Shown piece by piece: positions 46,301 to 52,112 of a stretch of 64,000 nt of DNA; within the stretch, counting starts at the first letter, position 1; each line of letters starts with the position of its first letter. The notes beneath the pieces are model-generated. The model saw nothing but the letters and a program-made list of their open reading frames with translations. It did not search any database and was not told where the DNA came from. Source of the stretch: Carettochelys insculpta (Eukaryota; Chordata; Testudines; Carettochelyidae); contig NC_134137.1 in assembly GCF_033958435.1 (NCBI RefSeq), positions 254,494,501 through 254,558,500 on the forward strand, given 5' to 3'. The position numbers and the translations under genes are program-made.

Positions 46301-48937
46301 ACGTGTAAAAGCTCTCGTCAGGGGTCACTTGCTGAAGTTAGTGCAAATTATAAATGAGTCTTAGCAAACTGTAGTCTTAGTGCAAACTATGAAAGAGTCT
46401 CAATTAGTTATAACTTTTTAAAGGCAACAGAGAGGAAGCTGTGCTAGTCTATACACTATCAAAACAAAAAGCAGTCAAGCAGCACTTTAAAGACTAGCAA
46501 AATAGTTTATTGGGTGAGCTTTCGTGGGACAGACCCACTTCTGAAGAAGTGGGTCTGTCCCATGAAAGCTCACCCAATAAACTATTTTGCTAGTCTTTAA
46601 AGTGCTACTTGACTGCTTTTTTTTTTAAAGGCAGTTTGTCCATCCCGAGGTTAGAAGCAGAGTTGGTATTACAACATAGGCTTAACCACAAGCTTCACAA
46701 TACCCTTCTTTCTGGAGGTCTTGTGCAGATTTGTGGCCCTCTCACCCCTGTTTGGATATACTTTGATATATCTGAATTATTTTCAGTTTTCTCTCTTTGT
46801 GAAGGAAATGTTCATATTTGACTATAGGTTTAAAACAAGAGCATTTGAGTACACACTTTATGTTGGCACACAAGCTCTGTAAGTATTGGACTGATTGCAA
46901 ATAAAATCATGCTTATGATGAGAAAACAGGCTAGGAGTGCTTAAATATTACCCAGGTATTTCAACATAACAACTTTTTACTGAATCCCAAACAAATAAAC
47001 CTGGTGCCCTCAGGGTAAAAGTTAAAACAGCCTGCTTAACCTAACCATATGTAAGTGAACAAATTAAAATGAGGTTTCAATTTTTGATGCTATTTACTAC
47101 AAAAGATGATAAGTAAAGCAAATCCTAAGAGAATGATTTTAAAAGGCATTGGACGCTGTTATTTAACCTAACTGGTTTCGTCGAAAAATTTGCCTGAAAA
47201 TTTGCCTCACAAAAGCTGACTTTATTCTAAGAATTTTCACATTTACTGTATCCTAAAACTCTGAGAGCTTTTTTTGGCACTATTTCAGTACTTTTTCATC
47301 CAGTGCAGACTGAAGCCATGAAGTCCAAAGAAGCATGAACAAACAAAAAGTCAGATGAGCTATTTTAAACCTTGTCACACAAACAGGAAGTTAGTAAAAC
47401 AGTTCTGAACCCAAGCAAAAAACAAACAAACAAAACAACCTTTGCACGAAACCTGAACCAAACAATTGTGAATGTTTGTAAAAACTGAATTCAGTTATTA
47501 ATACAATTAATACAGACCTGTTGTTGGATCAAATTCATCCCTGGCTGCAGATGCATGGTCTTTAATGGAACTATGTCATGAATTTGGCCCATGGCCTTAG
47601 CCAGAGCAGACTTCAAACAGACTCATGATACCACTAGGCCACCCAGTATAGAAAGGATGTGGATGCATTGGAGAAGGTCCAGCAGAGGGCAACAAAAATG
47701 ATTAGGGAACTGGAGCACGTGACCTATGAGGAGAAGCTGAGGGATTTGGGCTAATTTAGTTTTCAGAAGAGATGAGTGAGGGGCAATTTGACAGCAGCCT
47801 TCAACTTCTTGCAGGGGGTTCTAAAGAGGATGAGAGAAGCTGTTCTCAGTTTTGACAGATGGGAGAACAAGGAGCAACAGTCTCAAGTTAAAGAGCAGGA
47901 GGTGTAAGTTGGATATTAGGAAAAACTATTTCATTAGGAGGGCGGTGAAGCACTGAAATGCACTGCTTACAGAGGTGTTGAAATCTCCATCCCTAGAGGT
48001 TTCTAAGTCCCGGCTTGACAAAGTCCTGGCTGGGACGATTTACTGAGATCTCATCCTGCTTTGGGCAGAGGCTGAGACTAGATGACCTCCTGAGATCCCT
48101 TCCAGGCCTAGGATTCTATGATTCTAAGAAATTCTGATGTCATGCTACATCCAGCTCAACCAGAAGCAGTAAATACTACCCTCTAACAAAAAAGCAAAAT
48201 GCTAATTAGTTTCCCAGCCCTATTTGATCAAGACATTCAGTAATTTAAGTGATGCAGCATGAGTTGGTGGACAGCGCATCAGACTAGCTCTCGGAATATC
48301 TGGGCCATATTCTGGTTATACCACTCCGTTGGGTGAGCATAGGCAAGTCATTTCATGAAGATAATGATACTAACTGCCTTTGTGAAATGCTTTGAGATCT
48401 GAGAATAAGAGTTCAGTAGTATTACTTTCCTGTCACCCTAAGTACTTGGCCAAACCAACAGACTTTTTGAGCTTTGCCTATCAGGACAGCAACTCAATAG
48501 ACCCAGTTCATTTCTTGGCTCTGCCATTGCTCTGTTGGGTGACCGAAGGCAAATTACACGTCCACCTGTATTGGCCTCTTTCCTGGAGTACAATGAGACC
48601 TACTGATGGAAATATGTACCAAATACCGAAATATTATTTATTGCTATTGTTTTGTATATTTTAAAAGCTCCTAGGCTTCTTTATTATTCGGATGATAAAA
48701 AATGTAATGGACAAGAACCATGCCTGCATATGTACCTTGAAGAAGAACACACACGGTATCAAAGTTTAACAAATAATTGCTGTAATGAATAAAAGTAATC
48801 CACTGAACCTTCAAGCCACGGCTACAGGAAGTTTTCTTTTTGACTGGTACTTGCCGGATTGCACCATCTTCTAAAGGCTGGGTAGAGTCCATTTCCAGGT
48901 TTGAGTGAGTAACATTTGAATCAATTTCTGCTGTCAT
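13092..48937 (-). CDS. SLCO1B3-like: SLCO1-subfamily organic anion transporter (OATP1B-like), whole gene, 14 coding exons
   Basis: This is a plasma-membrane, sodium-independent organic anion transporter; the family carries bile acids, steroid and thyroid hormone conjugates and drugs. Joining 14 minus-strand exons gives 2,130 bp, 709 residues plus TAG, with every phase matching and no internal stop. Exon lengths are 129, 142, 133, 125, 147, 99, 246, 165, 196, 163, 185, 65, 118 and 217 bp, and many equal those I recall for human SLCO1 genes. Visible marks are the OATP signature ([11 protein letters not shown], about residues 267-277), a Kazal-type Cys-rich loop (about 474-535), hydrophobic segments fitting 12 membrane spans, and NIT/NAS glycosylation sites in the first large loop. 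The C-terminal region ([20 protein letters not shown]) looks closest to OATP1B rather than 1A or 1C1; that subfamily call is by eye. Introns hold many retroelements, all outside exons. Intron 7 has a GC donor. Confidence 0.95.
14159..14276 (-). CDS. SLCO1B3-like: SLCO1 coding exon 13
   Basis: The 118-bp exon follows TATTGCAG and encodes [20 protein letters not shown] and then [17 protein letters not shown]. The GI-P-YFG-LID--C--W and C--RG-CR-Y motifs are hallmark OATP sequences. Donor TATCG|GTAAGT, phase 2. Confidence 0.95.
14410..14600 (+). mobile_element. tRNA-derived SINE (turtle CryI/PolIII type)
   Basis: A degenerate A box (TGCTCAGTGGTTTGAGC) and B box (TTTGTGAGCTCAATCC) precede GGCTGGGGCAAA, a GGTCCTACCAAGAGGGCAG block and a tail GGTCCCTTCCAGTTCC, the order of cryptodiran turtle SINEs. 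It lies in SLCO1 intron 12. Confidence 0.75.
15560..15805. repeat. Diverged tandem units of about 90 bp inside the transposon
   Basis: GTGGCTAGGCTGTGGGG occurs at about 15,562 and 15,742, and a GAGGCC(A/G)AGA-A-TTCT core occurs three times (about 15,594, 15,703 and 15,775). Confidence 0.6.
16001..16157. repeat. Three tandem units of about 50-53 bp
   Basis: Units starting at 16001, 16051 and about 16104 each run GGCTGGCTGTTGC-GGGG, GAAGTCTCCTTCCATGGCAA, AGATTTTTGGGG with substitutions. They are open in one frame (repeats of S-L--W-KLLG-GC) but no protein family is suggested. Confidence 0.75.
16385..16590. repeat. Two diverged tandem units of about 125 bp
   Basis: AAGTGACTGGAGTGCCAG/TTGACATGACAGAGCC/CCTGGGTGATCACAGG is repeated as AAGTGGCTGGAGGGCCAG/CTGAGATGGCACAGTC/CCTGGGTGATCCCAGG. 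Confidence 0.6.
17424..17447. repeat. (AAAC)n microsatellite
   Basis: Six AAAC tetranucleotides in a row in SLCO1 intron 12. Confidence 0.9.
18268..18332 (-). CDS. SLCO1B3-like: SLCO1 coding exon 12
   Basis: The 65-bp exon follows TATTTTAG and encodes [20 protein letters not shown] plus L. The QPELKSLA-G motif is conserved throughout OATPs. Donor CCTGG|GTAAGA, phase 1. Its 65-bp length equals the mammalian exon. Confidence 0.94.
19104..19880 (+). pseudogene. PLE reverse transcriptase remnant
   Basis: Open blocks include [14 protein letters not shown], a [13 protein letters not shown] block and YIDDLFMIW (YIDD at about 19,635-19,646), the order of RT motifs in Penelope-like elements; the [10 protein letters not shown] motif is specific to this class. 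In-frame stops at about 19,290, 19,599 and 19,700 break it. Confidence 0.85.
20192..20734 (+). pseudogene. PLE C-terminal GIY-YIG endonuclease remnant
   Basis: A Cys cluster ([14 protein letters not shown]) is followed by [17 protein letters not shown], the GIY-YIG motif, then a TAG at 20456-20458 and a downstream block ending [10 protein letters not shown]. In PLEs this domain nicks the target for target-primed reverse transcription; a Cys cluster before it is typical. The stop within the motif inactivates it. Confidence 0.88.
20963..21756. other. SLCO1 intron 11 sequence, no feature seen
   Basis: A+T-rich intronic DNA with only short open frames (for example 21431-21736 plus, without any motif). 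Confidence 0.5.
21757..22078. mobile_element. Pogo/Tigger-like MITE
   Basis: Ends CAGGTTGAACCTCTCTCATC and (reverse complement) TAGGTTGAATCTCTCTAATC are inverted repeats flanked by TA on each side (21755-21756 and 22079-22080), as expected for Tc1/mariner-superfamily pogo elements. A second copy lies inverted at 61,093-61,409. No transposase. Confidence 0.75.
22272..22456 (-). CDS. SLCO1B3-like: SLCO1 coding exon 11
   Basis: The 185-bp exon follows CTTTCAG and encodes [19 protein letters not shown], then [17 protein letters not shown] and a helix ending YVVMFR. It completes the Cys-rich loop and enters membrane span 10. The ECP---CSRKF block resembles OATP1B more than 1A2 or 1C1. Donor TTTAG|GTAAGT, phase 2. 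Confidence 0.95.
23283..23445 (-). CDS. SLCO1B3-like: SLCO1 coding exon 10 (Kazal-like extracellular loop)
   Basis: The 163-bp exon follows CTTATAAG and encodes a Cys-rich Kazal-type module: [20 protein letters not shown] then [14 protein letters not shown]. All the expected Cys positions are present, consistent with the disulphide-bonded fifth extracellular loop needed for surface expression of OATPs. Donor AACACT|GTAAGA, phase 0. The acceptor is pyrimidine-poor. Confidence 0.95.
23928..24369. mobile_element. Near-palindromic foldback element, about 440 bp
   Basis: Two arms of about 200 bp mirror each other around 24,135-24,155: outer GTCTGGGTCTACACATGCC pairs with GGCACTTGTAGACCCAGCC, and the centre GCCCTTCTTC ... 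GAAGAAGGGC closes the hairpin. TTCGAAA and CATTAG(T/C)AT boxes recur. Similarity extends weakly outside (CTTGCAAAG on both sides). It lies in SLCO1 intron 9 and belongs to the TCTACA-ended family of this window. Confidence 0.85.
24634..24829 (-). CDS. SLCO1B3-like: SLCO1 coding exon 9
   Basis: The 196-bp exon follows TATTGCAG and encodes [20 protein letters not shown], then a second helix and [15 protein letters not shown]. The GIFLGG-IMKK and [10 protein letters not shown] motifs are family hallmarks; the Cys opens the large extracellular loop. Donor GATGG|GTATGT, phase 2. Confidence 0.95.
25152..26761 (-). mobile_element. 5'-truncated CR1 LINE, interrupted by a PLE hairpin
   Basis: The minus strand matches the CR1 at 55.1-58.3 kb: RT parts ([20 protein letters not shown], [37 protein letters not shown]) and the 3' end AGTCCTACTCTTCTATGATT. 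The 5' side stops at 26,761 where the gypsy-type sequence begins. The hairpin at 26,193-26,378 splits the coding region. Confidence 0.9.
26193..26378. mobile_element. Penelope-tip hairpin inserted in CR1, 13-bp target duplication
   Basis: ACTCTCTGGGTAC occurs at 26180-26192 and 26379-26391 as target-site duplication. The 186-bp insert is an inverted repeat: AAAAGTTTTGAGCATGAGCT / TTTCGTGAGCACAGACTC and its reverse complement, joined by a short loop (near 26,290-26,315), preceded by a GTAGCAGTGTTAGTCTGGAT-type outer tip. It has no coding sequence. Confidence 0.85.
26808..27345 (+). pseudogene. Gypsy gag fragment (PNMA-related type)
   Basis: Starts at ATG 26808 ([16 protein letters not shown]), has in-frame stops near 26,956, and continues in a block [17 protein letters not shown] and [16 protein letters not shown], which I associate with the capsid domain of gypsy gag proteins and their domesticated PNMA relatives. 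The Zn-knuckle and protease are absent. Confidence 0.6.
27415..27830 (+). pseudogene. Gypsy RNase H remnant
   Basis: [18 protein letters not shown], an [17 protein letters not shown] block, [12 protein letters not shown] and NIDADVLSR are the standard RNase H motifs of Ty3/gypsy elements. TGA codons at 27556 and 27781 interrupt the frame. Confidence 0.85.
28200..28994 (+). pseudogene. Gypsy integrase core remnant
   Basis: [19 protein letters not shown] gives the H-H half of the zinc finger; downstream nucleotides encode pieces of the catalytic core ([31 protein letters not shown]) in shifting frames. Numerous stops make it non-functional. Confidence 0.7.
28995..29738 (+). pseudogene. Gypsy integrase C-terminus and tail (247 codons open)
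   Basis: The longest open stretch of this element. Residues 1-95 resemble the GPY/F-type integrase C-terminus ([37 protein letters not shown]). The remaining 150 residues are acidic and Ser/Pro-rich, without a recognised domain. Openness this long in an otherwise broken element is unusual but may be chance. Confidence 0.7.
29985..31010 (+). mobile_element. Probable 3' LTR region of the gypsy element
   Basis: Follows a purine-rich stretch (GGGGGGAAGA) and contains ATTAAA at about 30,882 followed by TTTCTTTTCTACACTCAG, as in R-U5. Exact ends are unknown because there is no second LTR to compare. Confidence 0.35.
31011..32440. other. Intron 8 sequence, possible decayed MITEs
   Basis: Phrases such as GTGTAGACAAAAAC near 31,757 and GTCCACACTAAAATC near 31,396 hint at decayed TCTACAC-ended elements. 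No gene or exon recognised. Confidence 0.3.
32445..32527 (-). mobile_element. Penelope-tip fragment
   Basis: Reads on the minus strand GTAGCCGTGTTAGTCTGTAT ... AGTACTGTGGCACCTTAG, matching the outer tip of the PLE hairpins at 26.2 and 46.4 kb. It lies in SLCO1 intron 8. Confidence 0.65.
32848..33012 (-). CDS. SLCO1B3-like: SLCO1 coding exon 8
   Basis: The 165-bp exon follows TCTTTCAG and encodes [18 protein letters not shown], a helix [13 protein letters not shown], and [18 protein letters not shown]. The Y-EQQYGQS motif is diagnostic of OATP1 members. Donor ACAG|GTGAGT, phase 1; same length as human. Confidence 0.95.
33294..33960 (+). mobile_element. Probable solo LTR of an endogenous retrovirus-like element
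   Basis: A TATAAAAAGAGGGC promoter-like box at 33641 is followed about 200 bp later by AATAAA at 33849 and a stretch ending near ATTTGAAGCA, the U3-R-U5 order. Candidate ends TGTAGGATT...GCAAGCA are not confirmed by a target duplication. No internal genes are attached. SLCO1 intron 7. Confidence 0.4.
34570..34815 (-). CDS. SLCO1B3-like: SLCO1 coding exon 7 with OATP signature and GC splice donor
   Basis: The 246-bp exon starts after TTCTAG and encodes [19 protein letters not shown], the diagnostic OATP superfamily signature, then a membrane helix and a long charged cytoplasmic loop ([14 protein letters not shown] and onward to WSVAAK). To enter exon 8 in phase 1 and give the conserved K-D-F join, the exon must end at 34570, where the intron begins GCAAGT rather than GT. 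AG|GCAAGT is the consensus for GC-AG introns. The only other phase-correct GT nearby (AAGT|GTTTCG at 34564) is a poor donor. Confidence 0.92.
34816..36071. other. SLCO1 intron 6 proximal sequence
   Basis: No exon or clear repeat was recognised; (CA)6 at about 35,259. Ends in the left target-site copy of the RTE-like LINE. Confidence 0.4.
36084..36585 (+). pseudogene. LINE AP-endonuclease domain
   Basis: The frame begins at or before the insert edge with LACWNVRTM, then [11 protein letters not shown] (catalytic Glu), [17 protein letters not shown] and [11 protein letters not shown] (catalytic Asp/Asn). No start codon is visible, so the 5' end is probably slightly truncated. A 1-nt indel near 36,580 shifts the frame into the next block. 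Confidence 0.88.
36590..37724 (+). pseudogene. LINE endonuclease end and linker to reverse transcriptase
   Basis: Opens [17 protein letters not shown], with the endonuclease SDH-type motif DTDHSLV at about 36,820-36,840, then a connector and the RT N-terminal motif [14 protein letters not shown] at about 37,553. Frame is lost near 37,722-37,726 (GDRSD). Confidence 0.88.
37725..39218 (+). pseudogene. LINE reverse transcriptase and C-terminal region
   Basis: RT motifs in order: [59 protein letters not shown], and the C-terminal [18 protein letters not shown] and [20 protein letters not shown] blocks, ending [11 protein letters not shown]...HSHNRC. The catalytic FADD motif reads FADA: codon 38307-38309 is GCT (Ala) where Asp is required, so polymerase activity would be lost even without the frameshifts. 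Confidence 0.9.
39300..40643. other. SLCO1 intron 6 sequence, no gene
   Basis: A 152-codon plus-strand open frame at 39,744-40,202 has no motif and unremarkable composition; I treat it as chance. The rest is A+T-rich. Confidence 0.45.
40644..40742 (-). CDS. SLCO1B3-like: SLCO1 coding exon 6
   Basis: The 99-bp exon starts after ATTTTCAG and encodes a hydrophobic helix, [20 protein letters not shown], followed by VDIGFVDL. It keeps the IGP-IG-LLGS pattern of the family. Donor TTTAG|GTAAGG, phase 1, and the same length as in mammals. Confidence 0.94.
40943..41133 (+). mobile_element. tRNA-derived SINE (turtle CryI/PolIII type)
   Basis: Full-length-looking: A box GGATAGCTCAGTGATTTGAG, B box GTGAGCTCAATC, then CCTGCCAAGAGGGCAGGAG, GATGACCTCCTGAGGTCCC and tail TTCCAGTTCTAGGAGAT. 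Better preserved than the copy at 14.4 kb. SLCO1 intron 5. Confidence 0.85.
42006..42152 (-). CDS. SLCO1B3-like: SLCO1 coding exon 5
   Basis: The 147-bp exon follows ATTTACAG and encodes [20 protein letters not shown] and [19 protein letters not shown]. The RGIGETP and LGISYLDDF motifs are among the best conserved in OATPs. Donor ATATAG|GTAATC, phase 1. Length equals the human exon. Confidence 0.95.
42530..42772. mobile_element. TCTACAC-ended MITE
   Basis: Ends TAAGGCTTGATCTACACTA and (reverse complement) TTAGGGCATGTTTACACTTC form imperfect inverted repeats around 243 bp of noncoding sequence with paired GTTGATTGCAGAT / ATCAACTTATCTGCAAT segments. Confidence 0.6.
43164..43288 (-). CDS. SLCO1B3-like: SLCO1 coding exon 4 (first large extracellular loop)
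   Basis: The 125-bp exon starts after GTGTTCAG and encodes [15 protein letters not shown], continuing through [19 protein letters not shown]. The polar, Ser/Thr-rich segment with NIT and NAS sequons is the poorly conserved, glycosylated extracellular loop. Donor TTCAG|GTAAGG, phase 1. Sequence divergence here is normal for OATP1 members. Confidence 0.92.
43831..44441. mobile_element. TCTACAC-ended foldback MITE, nested arms
   Basis: Left GGCTGTGTCTACACTGAGCC / CTAGTGCTGGCAGTCTGATG / CAAATAAGCAGAC pairs with the right end read in reverse complement (GGCTGAGTCTACCTGGAGCC / CTAGTGCTGTTAGTTTGATG). A second similar left arm starts near 44,050 (GGCTACGGTTACACTGACCC), so one copy may have inserted in or duplicated another. 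SLCO1 intron 3. Confidence 0.75.
45199..45331 (-). CDS. SLCO1B3-like: SLCO1 coding exon 3 (second/third membrane spans)
   Basis: The 133-bp exon starts after TTTGTAG and encodes [19 protein letters not shown], then [20 protein letters not shown], two hydrophobic helices separated by the short basic FGAK-HRP loop typical of the family. The donor GGCTA|GTAAGT leaves phase 2. A decayed paralogous copy of this same exon lies at 2484-2580. Confidence 0.95.
45419..45560 (-). CDS. SLCO1B3-like: SLCO1 coding exon 2 (first membrane span)
   Basis: The 142-bp exon follows acceptor CCCTAG at 45561-45562 and encodes [17 protein letters not shown] then [15 protein letters not shown] and LIDGSFEMG. It covers the first transmembrane helix and the conserved QIERRF and DGSFE motifs of the OATP family. 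The donor ATGG|GTAATT leaves phase 1. Length and phase match the human counterpart. Confidence 0.95.
45765..45880 (+). mobile_element. Old tRNA-derived SINE fragment
   Basis: TTTTAGGTCATGCGGTAGAG resembles a degenerate A box and AATTTGAATCTCACCTGCTG a degenerate B box, spaced as in a tRNA-type promoter. SLCO1 intron 1. Not a functional tRNA: acceptor ends do not pair. Confidence 0.45.
46427..46621. mobile_element. Penelope-tip hairpin, 12-bp target duplication
   Basis: TTTTTAAAGGCA at 46415-46426 and 46622-46633 flanks a 195-bp insert. Its two arms (AAGCAGTCAAGCAGCACTTT ... GGGACAGACCCACTTC and the inverted copy) meet almost without a loop at about 46,541-46,546. Arms match the tips of the PLE at 18.5-20.96 kb almost exactly. 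SLCO1 intron 1. Confidence 0.9.
47640..48128 (+). mobile_element. CR1 LINE 3' fragment
   Basis: Begins in the ORF2 C-terminal region (GAGAAGGTCCAGCAGAGGGC, GACCTATGAGGAGAAGCTGA) and ends with the 3' UTR and the CR1 signature GGATTCTATGATTCTAAGA. 5'-truncated and diverged. SLCO1 intron 1. Confidence 0.9.
48255..48425 (+). mobile_element. MIR-like SINE
   Basis: GGTTATACCACTCCGTTGGG, GCATAGGCAAGTCATTTCA and AAATGCTTTGAGATCTGAG follow the CORE-SINE/MIR order. A further MIR-like piece (TTGGCTCTGCCATTGCTCTG) is at about 48,512. SLCO1 intron 1. Confidence 0.5.
48809..48937 (-). CDS. SLCO1B3-like: SLCO1 coding exon 1 (start codon, residues 1-43)
   Basis: The exon encodes the cytosolic N-terminus, beginning [13 protein letters not shown] and ending CSRGLK, the residues that end this exon in human OATP1B1. 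The ATG at 48937-48935 lies in AAACC-ATG-A, with A at -3. A second in-frame ATG ([10 protein letters not shown], residue 16) is a possible alternative start giving a length nearer to mammalian homologues. The donor AAG|GTTCAG leaves phase 0. A possible 5'UTR acceptor (ACAAAACAG) sits at 48962-48963, so the true transcript start is probably in an upstream noncoding exon not identified here. Confidence 0.9.
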
Positions 48938-49100
48938 GGTTTCTTGTCTTCAACTGATTATCTGTTTTGTACAAGAAACCATGAGAATATTATAATACAG
49001 GCAAGGCTTCTTCCACAGAGAGATTGAATTGGAAATCTGTAATTAACTTTCACCTAAAAAGATTTACACCATTCCTAACATTTCCAAAAGTGGTCACTAA

Positions 49101-49544
49101 GGCTGCTTCTACATTACTGCTCCCTTTCAGAAGGGGTATGTAAATGCTGCGAATCAGAAATGTTAATGAGCTGCTAATATGAATATTCAGCACCTCATTT
49201 GCATAATGAGTGTCAAAAGTGCTCCTTTAGAATTGAGAACTACCTGTGTAGCTGGGGTTCCTTTGAAATTTCAATTCCAATTTCAAAAGCTCCCTTCTTC
49301 CCAAAACTACATGGCTAGTAAACCTCATTTTTTTCAGGAATAAGCGTTCTTTTGAAAAAGTTTTTTTTTGCCCCTTAAGAAGCCCATCTACACTGCTATT
49401 TTTCAAAAATATCTCTTCCGAAAAGGTGATAGGATGAGTTTATGCAAATTAAGTAGGAGATTTGCAAATCAGTGCTGCATTTGCATTTTTGATTTCCCTC
49501 ATTTGCATTTCTCTTTTGACAGAGGAATGTAATGCAGACACAGT
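49101..49544. mobile_element. TCTACAC-ended MITE, diverged
   Basis: Left GGCTGCTTCTACATTACTGC pairs with right (reverse complement) GACTGTGTCTGCATTACATT; CATTTGCATAATGAG and CATTTGCATTTTTGA boxes inside resemble the foldback at 23.9-24.4 kb. No coding capacity. Confidence 0.6.
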
Positions 49545-51288
49545 CATCAACTGAAAGCAGTTTTGAGGTCTCAAGTGACCTGTTACATTAGGCAGAAAAG
49601 GGTCAGTCCTGGCAAACATTGAACATCAGGTATGCCTTCTGAAGCACCACCTACAAACATTGTATCCACTAAACTAGGGTTGTACTTGTACAAACTTACA
49701 AGAGAAAGTGACTAGGGATTTCAGAAAAGGGCAAAGTAAGGTAGAATACTGGACTTCTAAGATATCTGTACACCTGAGTGCTCACAGCATCACAAGCACA
49801 GGTACCTTCTTTGCTGGAATGTAAACAACCCAGAGTACAAAAGTCCATTAACTACATGCCAAGGCAGTAGGTCTGATGCTGTGTTCCTTGTGTATCAAAA
49901 ATAGTCAAAGAATTCCAGAAGTGACATTAATTTGAGAAGGGGCATTACTTCATCTAGTTCATGTCACAGAATAATAAAGAACCACATTAAAAAAAATCAG
50001 TCACCTACTGAAGGAAATATTCCTTTATAAAAGGTTACAATGATGCTTCTCAGGACACCTCGGGCAAAGAGTCATGGTGTTACCACCTGTCCAGCAGCTG
50101 ACAGACACCTCAGGCCCTGGGGCAAAGTGGGAGAGGGTCAAGCTCTGAGACCTAGAGAGGGCGGGGCCAGGGCAGTCAGCCCTTAGCACTACCTTCCCCC
50201 CCATCTCTGATAGGCTGTGTTCCCTCTAAGATTTTCCATCCTTGGGCAGGTTAATTATCCCATAGGCGAGCTGAATTTTCTTATATGCAACACCAATATT
50301 GACATCATGTGTAGATGTACACCACCAGTACAAACAAAAATCCTAGATATAAATATATACTTCAAAGAGTTCATATGTATGGAAGATGAAAAATATTTAA
50401 ACAAGGGGTAATTAACAAGGAGCAATTTTAAGATGTTTATTTAATAAGAAATCAAATAAAAAGAAATCAAAAAGAAAATTAACACTACCTTTGGAGTACA
50501 TGAATTTTATCATCCCCTTTTTAACAATTCAAGCTAGTAAACACTAAAATGGAGCACACTGAAAATGGCTATATAAATAAATCAAAGACATAGCCAGTAA
50601 GTAGAAGCAGAAAAATATGCAACAGAACCCACATTTAACCACCTACTTCCATAGATCACTACATCATCAGAATCTCCACTAATGCTGCTCCAAAAAAAAA
50701 TGAAGCATCAGCCCAAACACTACCATACTGGGTATTTTTGCAGTTCACCAAACCATCCCTGGTGCATGCATATCACTTGCACACGTAGTTCAGATTTAGT
50801 AAGAAAATCTATGCATCAACTAGAGTCAGTCATGCTCTCATCACAAACATTAATACGTTTTTGTCCTGACACTGGAAGGCGAGTAAAAGGCACTTTGGCT
50901 CATACAATTTAAACTCAATACCTCACACGGGGAAAACGGTAAAAATAAACAACACAGCGAGCAAACAAAATTACAAAGAAACAAATGACAACACTGAATA
51001 AATAGAAAAGTAAACCAAGCGGTTGGTTATGTGTTCTTAAAACAAGCTGTTAGGACCCACAAACCGCAAATGCAGTAGAGCTCTGTGGAAAAGACAGCTT
51101 TTTTCTGGTTTCACAGTGTTTCACAAACTTAAAAAAATCAGAGTAGGCGCATTAAGTTTTTACATGCTCCTTGAGGCTAAAGAAGCACCTTAACACAAGG
51201 CTTTGGAGCTTGCATTTCTGCTTCAAAAAGCTTTCAGATAAGGTCTTCATCCTACAAAGCTTAACACCAAACCTAATGCTTGCTACCT
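49545..51288. other. SLCO1 5' flank, no gene seen
   Basis: A+T-rich unique-looking DNA with short open frames only. No conserved exon recognised. A noncoding SLCO1 first exon could lie here but cannot be identified from sequence alone. Confidence 0.4.
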
Positions 51289-51975
51289 ATAGCTGCGTCT
51301 ACACGTGCACGCTACTTCAAAGTAGCGGCACTAACTTCGAAATAGCGCCCGTCGCGGCTACACGCGTCGGGCGCTATTTCGAAGTTAACTTTGACGTTAG
51401 GCGGCGAGACGTCAAAGTCGCTAACCTCATGAGGGGATAGGAATAGCGCCCTACTTCGACGTTCAAAGTCGAAGTAGGGACCTTGTAGACGATCCGCGTC
51501 CCGCAACGTCGAAATTGTGGGGTCCTCCATGGCAGCCATCAGCTGGGGGGTTGAGAGACGCTGTCTCTCCAGCCCGTGCGGGGCTCTATGGTCACTGTGT
51601 GCAGCAGCCCTTAGCCTAGGGCTTCTGGCTGCTGCTGCTGCAGTGGGGGATTCATGCTGCACGCACAGGGTCTGCAACTCGTTGTCGGCTCTGTGTATCT
51701 TGTGCTGTTTAGTGCAAGTGTGTCTGGGAGGGGCCCTTTAAGGGAGCGGCCGGCTGTTGAGTCCGCCCTGTGACCCTGTCTGCAGCTGTGCCCGGCACCC
51801 TTATTTCGATGTGTGCTACTGTGGCGTGTAGACGTTCCCTCGCTGCGCCTATTTCGATGTGGTGCTGCACAACGTCGATGTTGAACATCGACGTTGCCAG
51901 CCCTGGAGGACGTGTAGACGTTATACATCGAAATAGGCTACTTCGATGTAGGCGTCACGTGTAGACATAGCCTAT
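51289..51975. mobile_element. GC-rich TCTACAC-ended DNA transposon, about 690 bp
   Basis: Ends ATAGCTGCGTCTACACGTG and (reverse complement) ATAGGCTATGTCTACACGTG are near-identical inverted repeats followed on both sides by GTAGC(G)/TTCGA boxes, and the interior repeats TTCGA(C/A)(G/A)T motifs. Many intact CpGs suggest a fairly recent insertion. Open frames inside (51312-51677 minus, 51517-51741 plus) have no motif. No convincing target duplication could be placed. Confidence 0.8.
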
Positions 51976-52112
51976 GAGTCCTTGAAGTATGCTGAGGAGT
52001 CAAAACTACACTAGACAACAAAGATTTGGCCTTAATGAATTTGAATACCTGTCTCTGAACAAATTTTAAAACCTAAAGGAAAACACGTGTCTGGAATCGC
52101 AAGTGATTTGCG

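Noticed and set aside
51270..51990. Target-site duplication for the GC-rich MITE
   Set aside because: CTAT/CTATG near both ends is part of the terminal repeat, so no unambiguous duplication could be placed.
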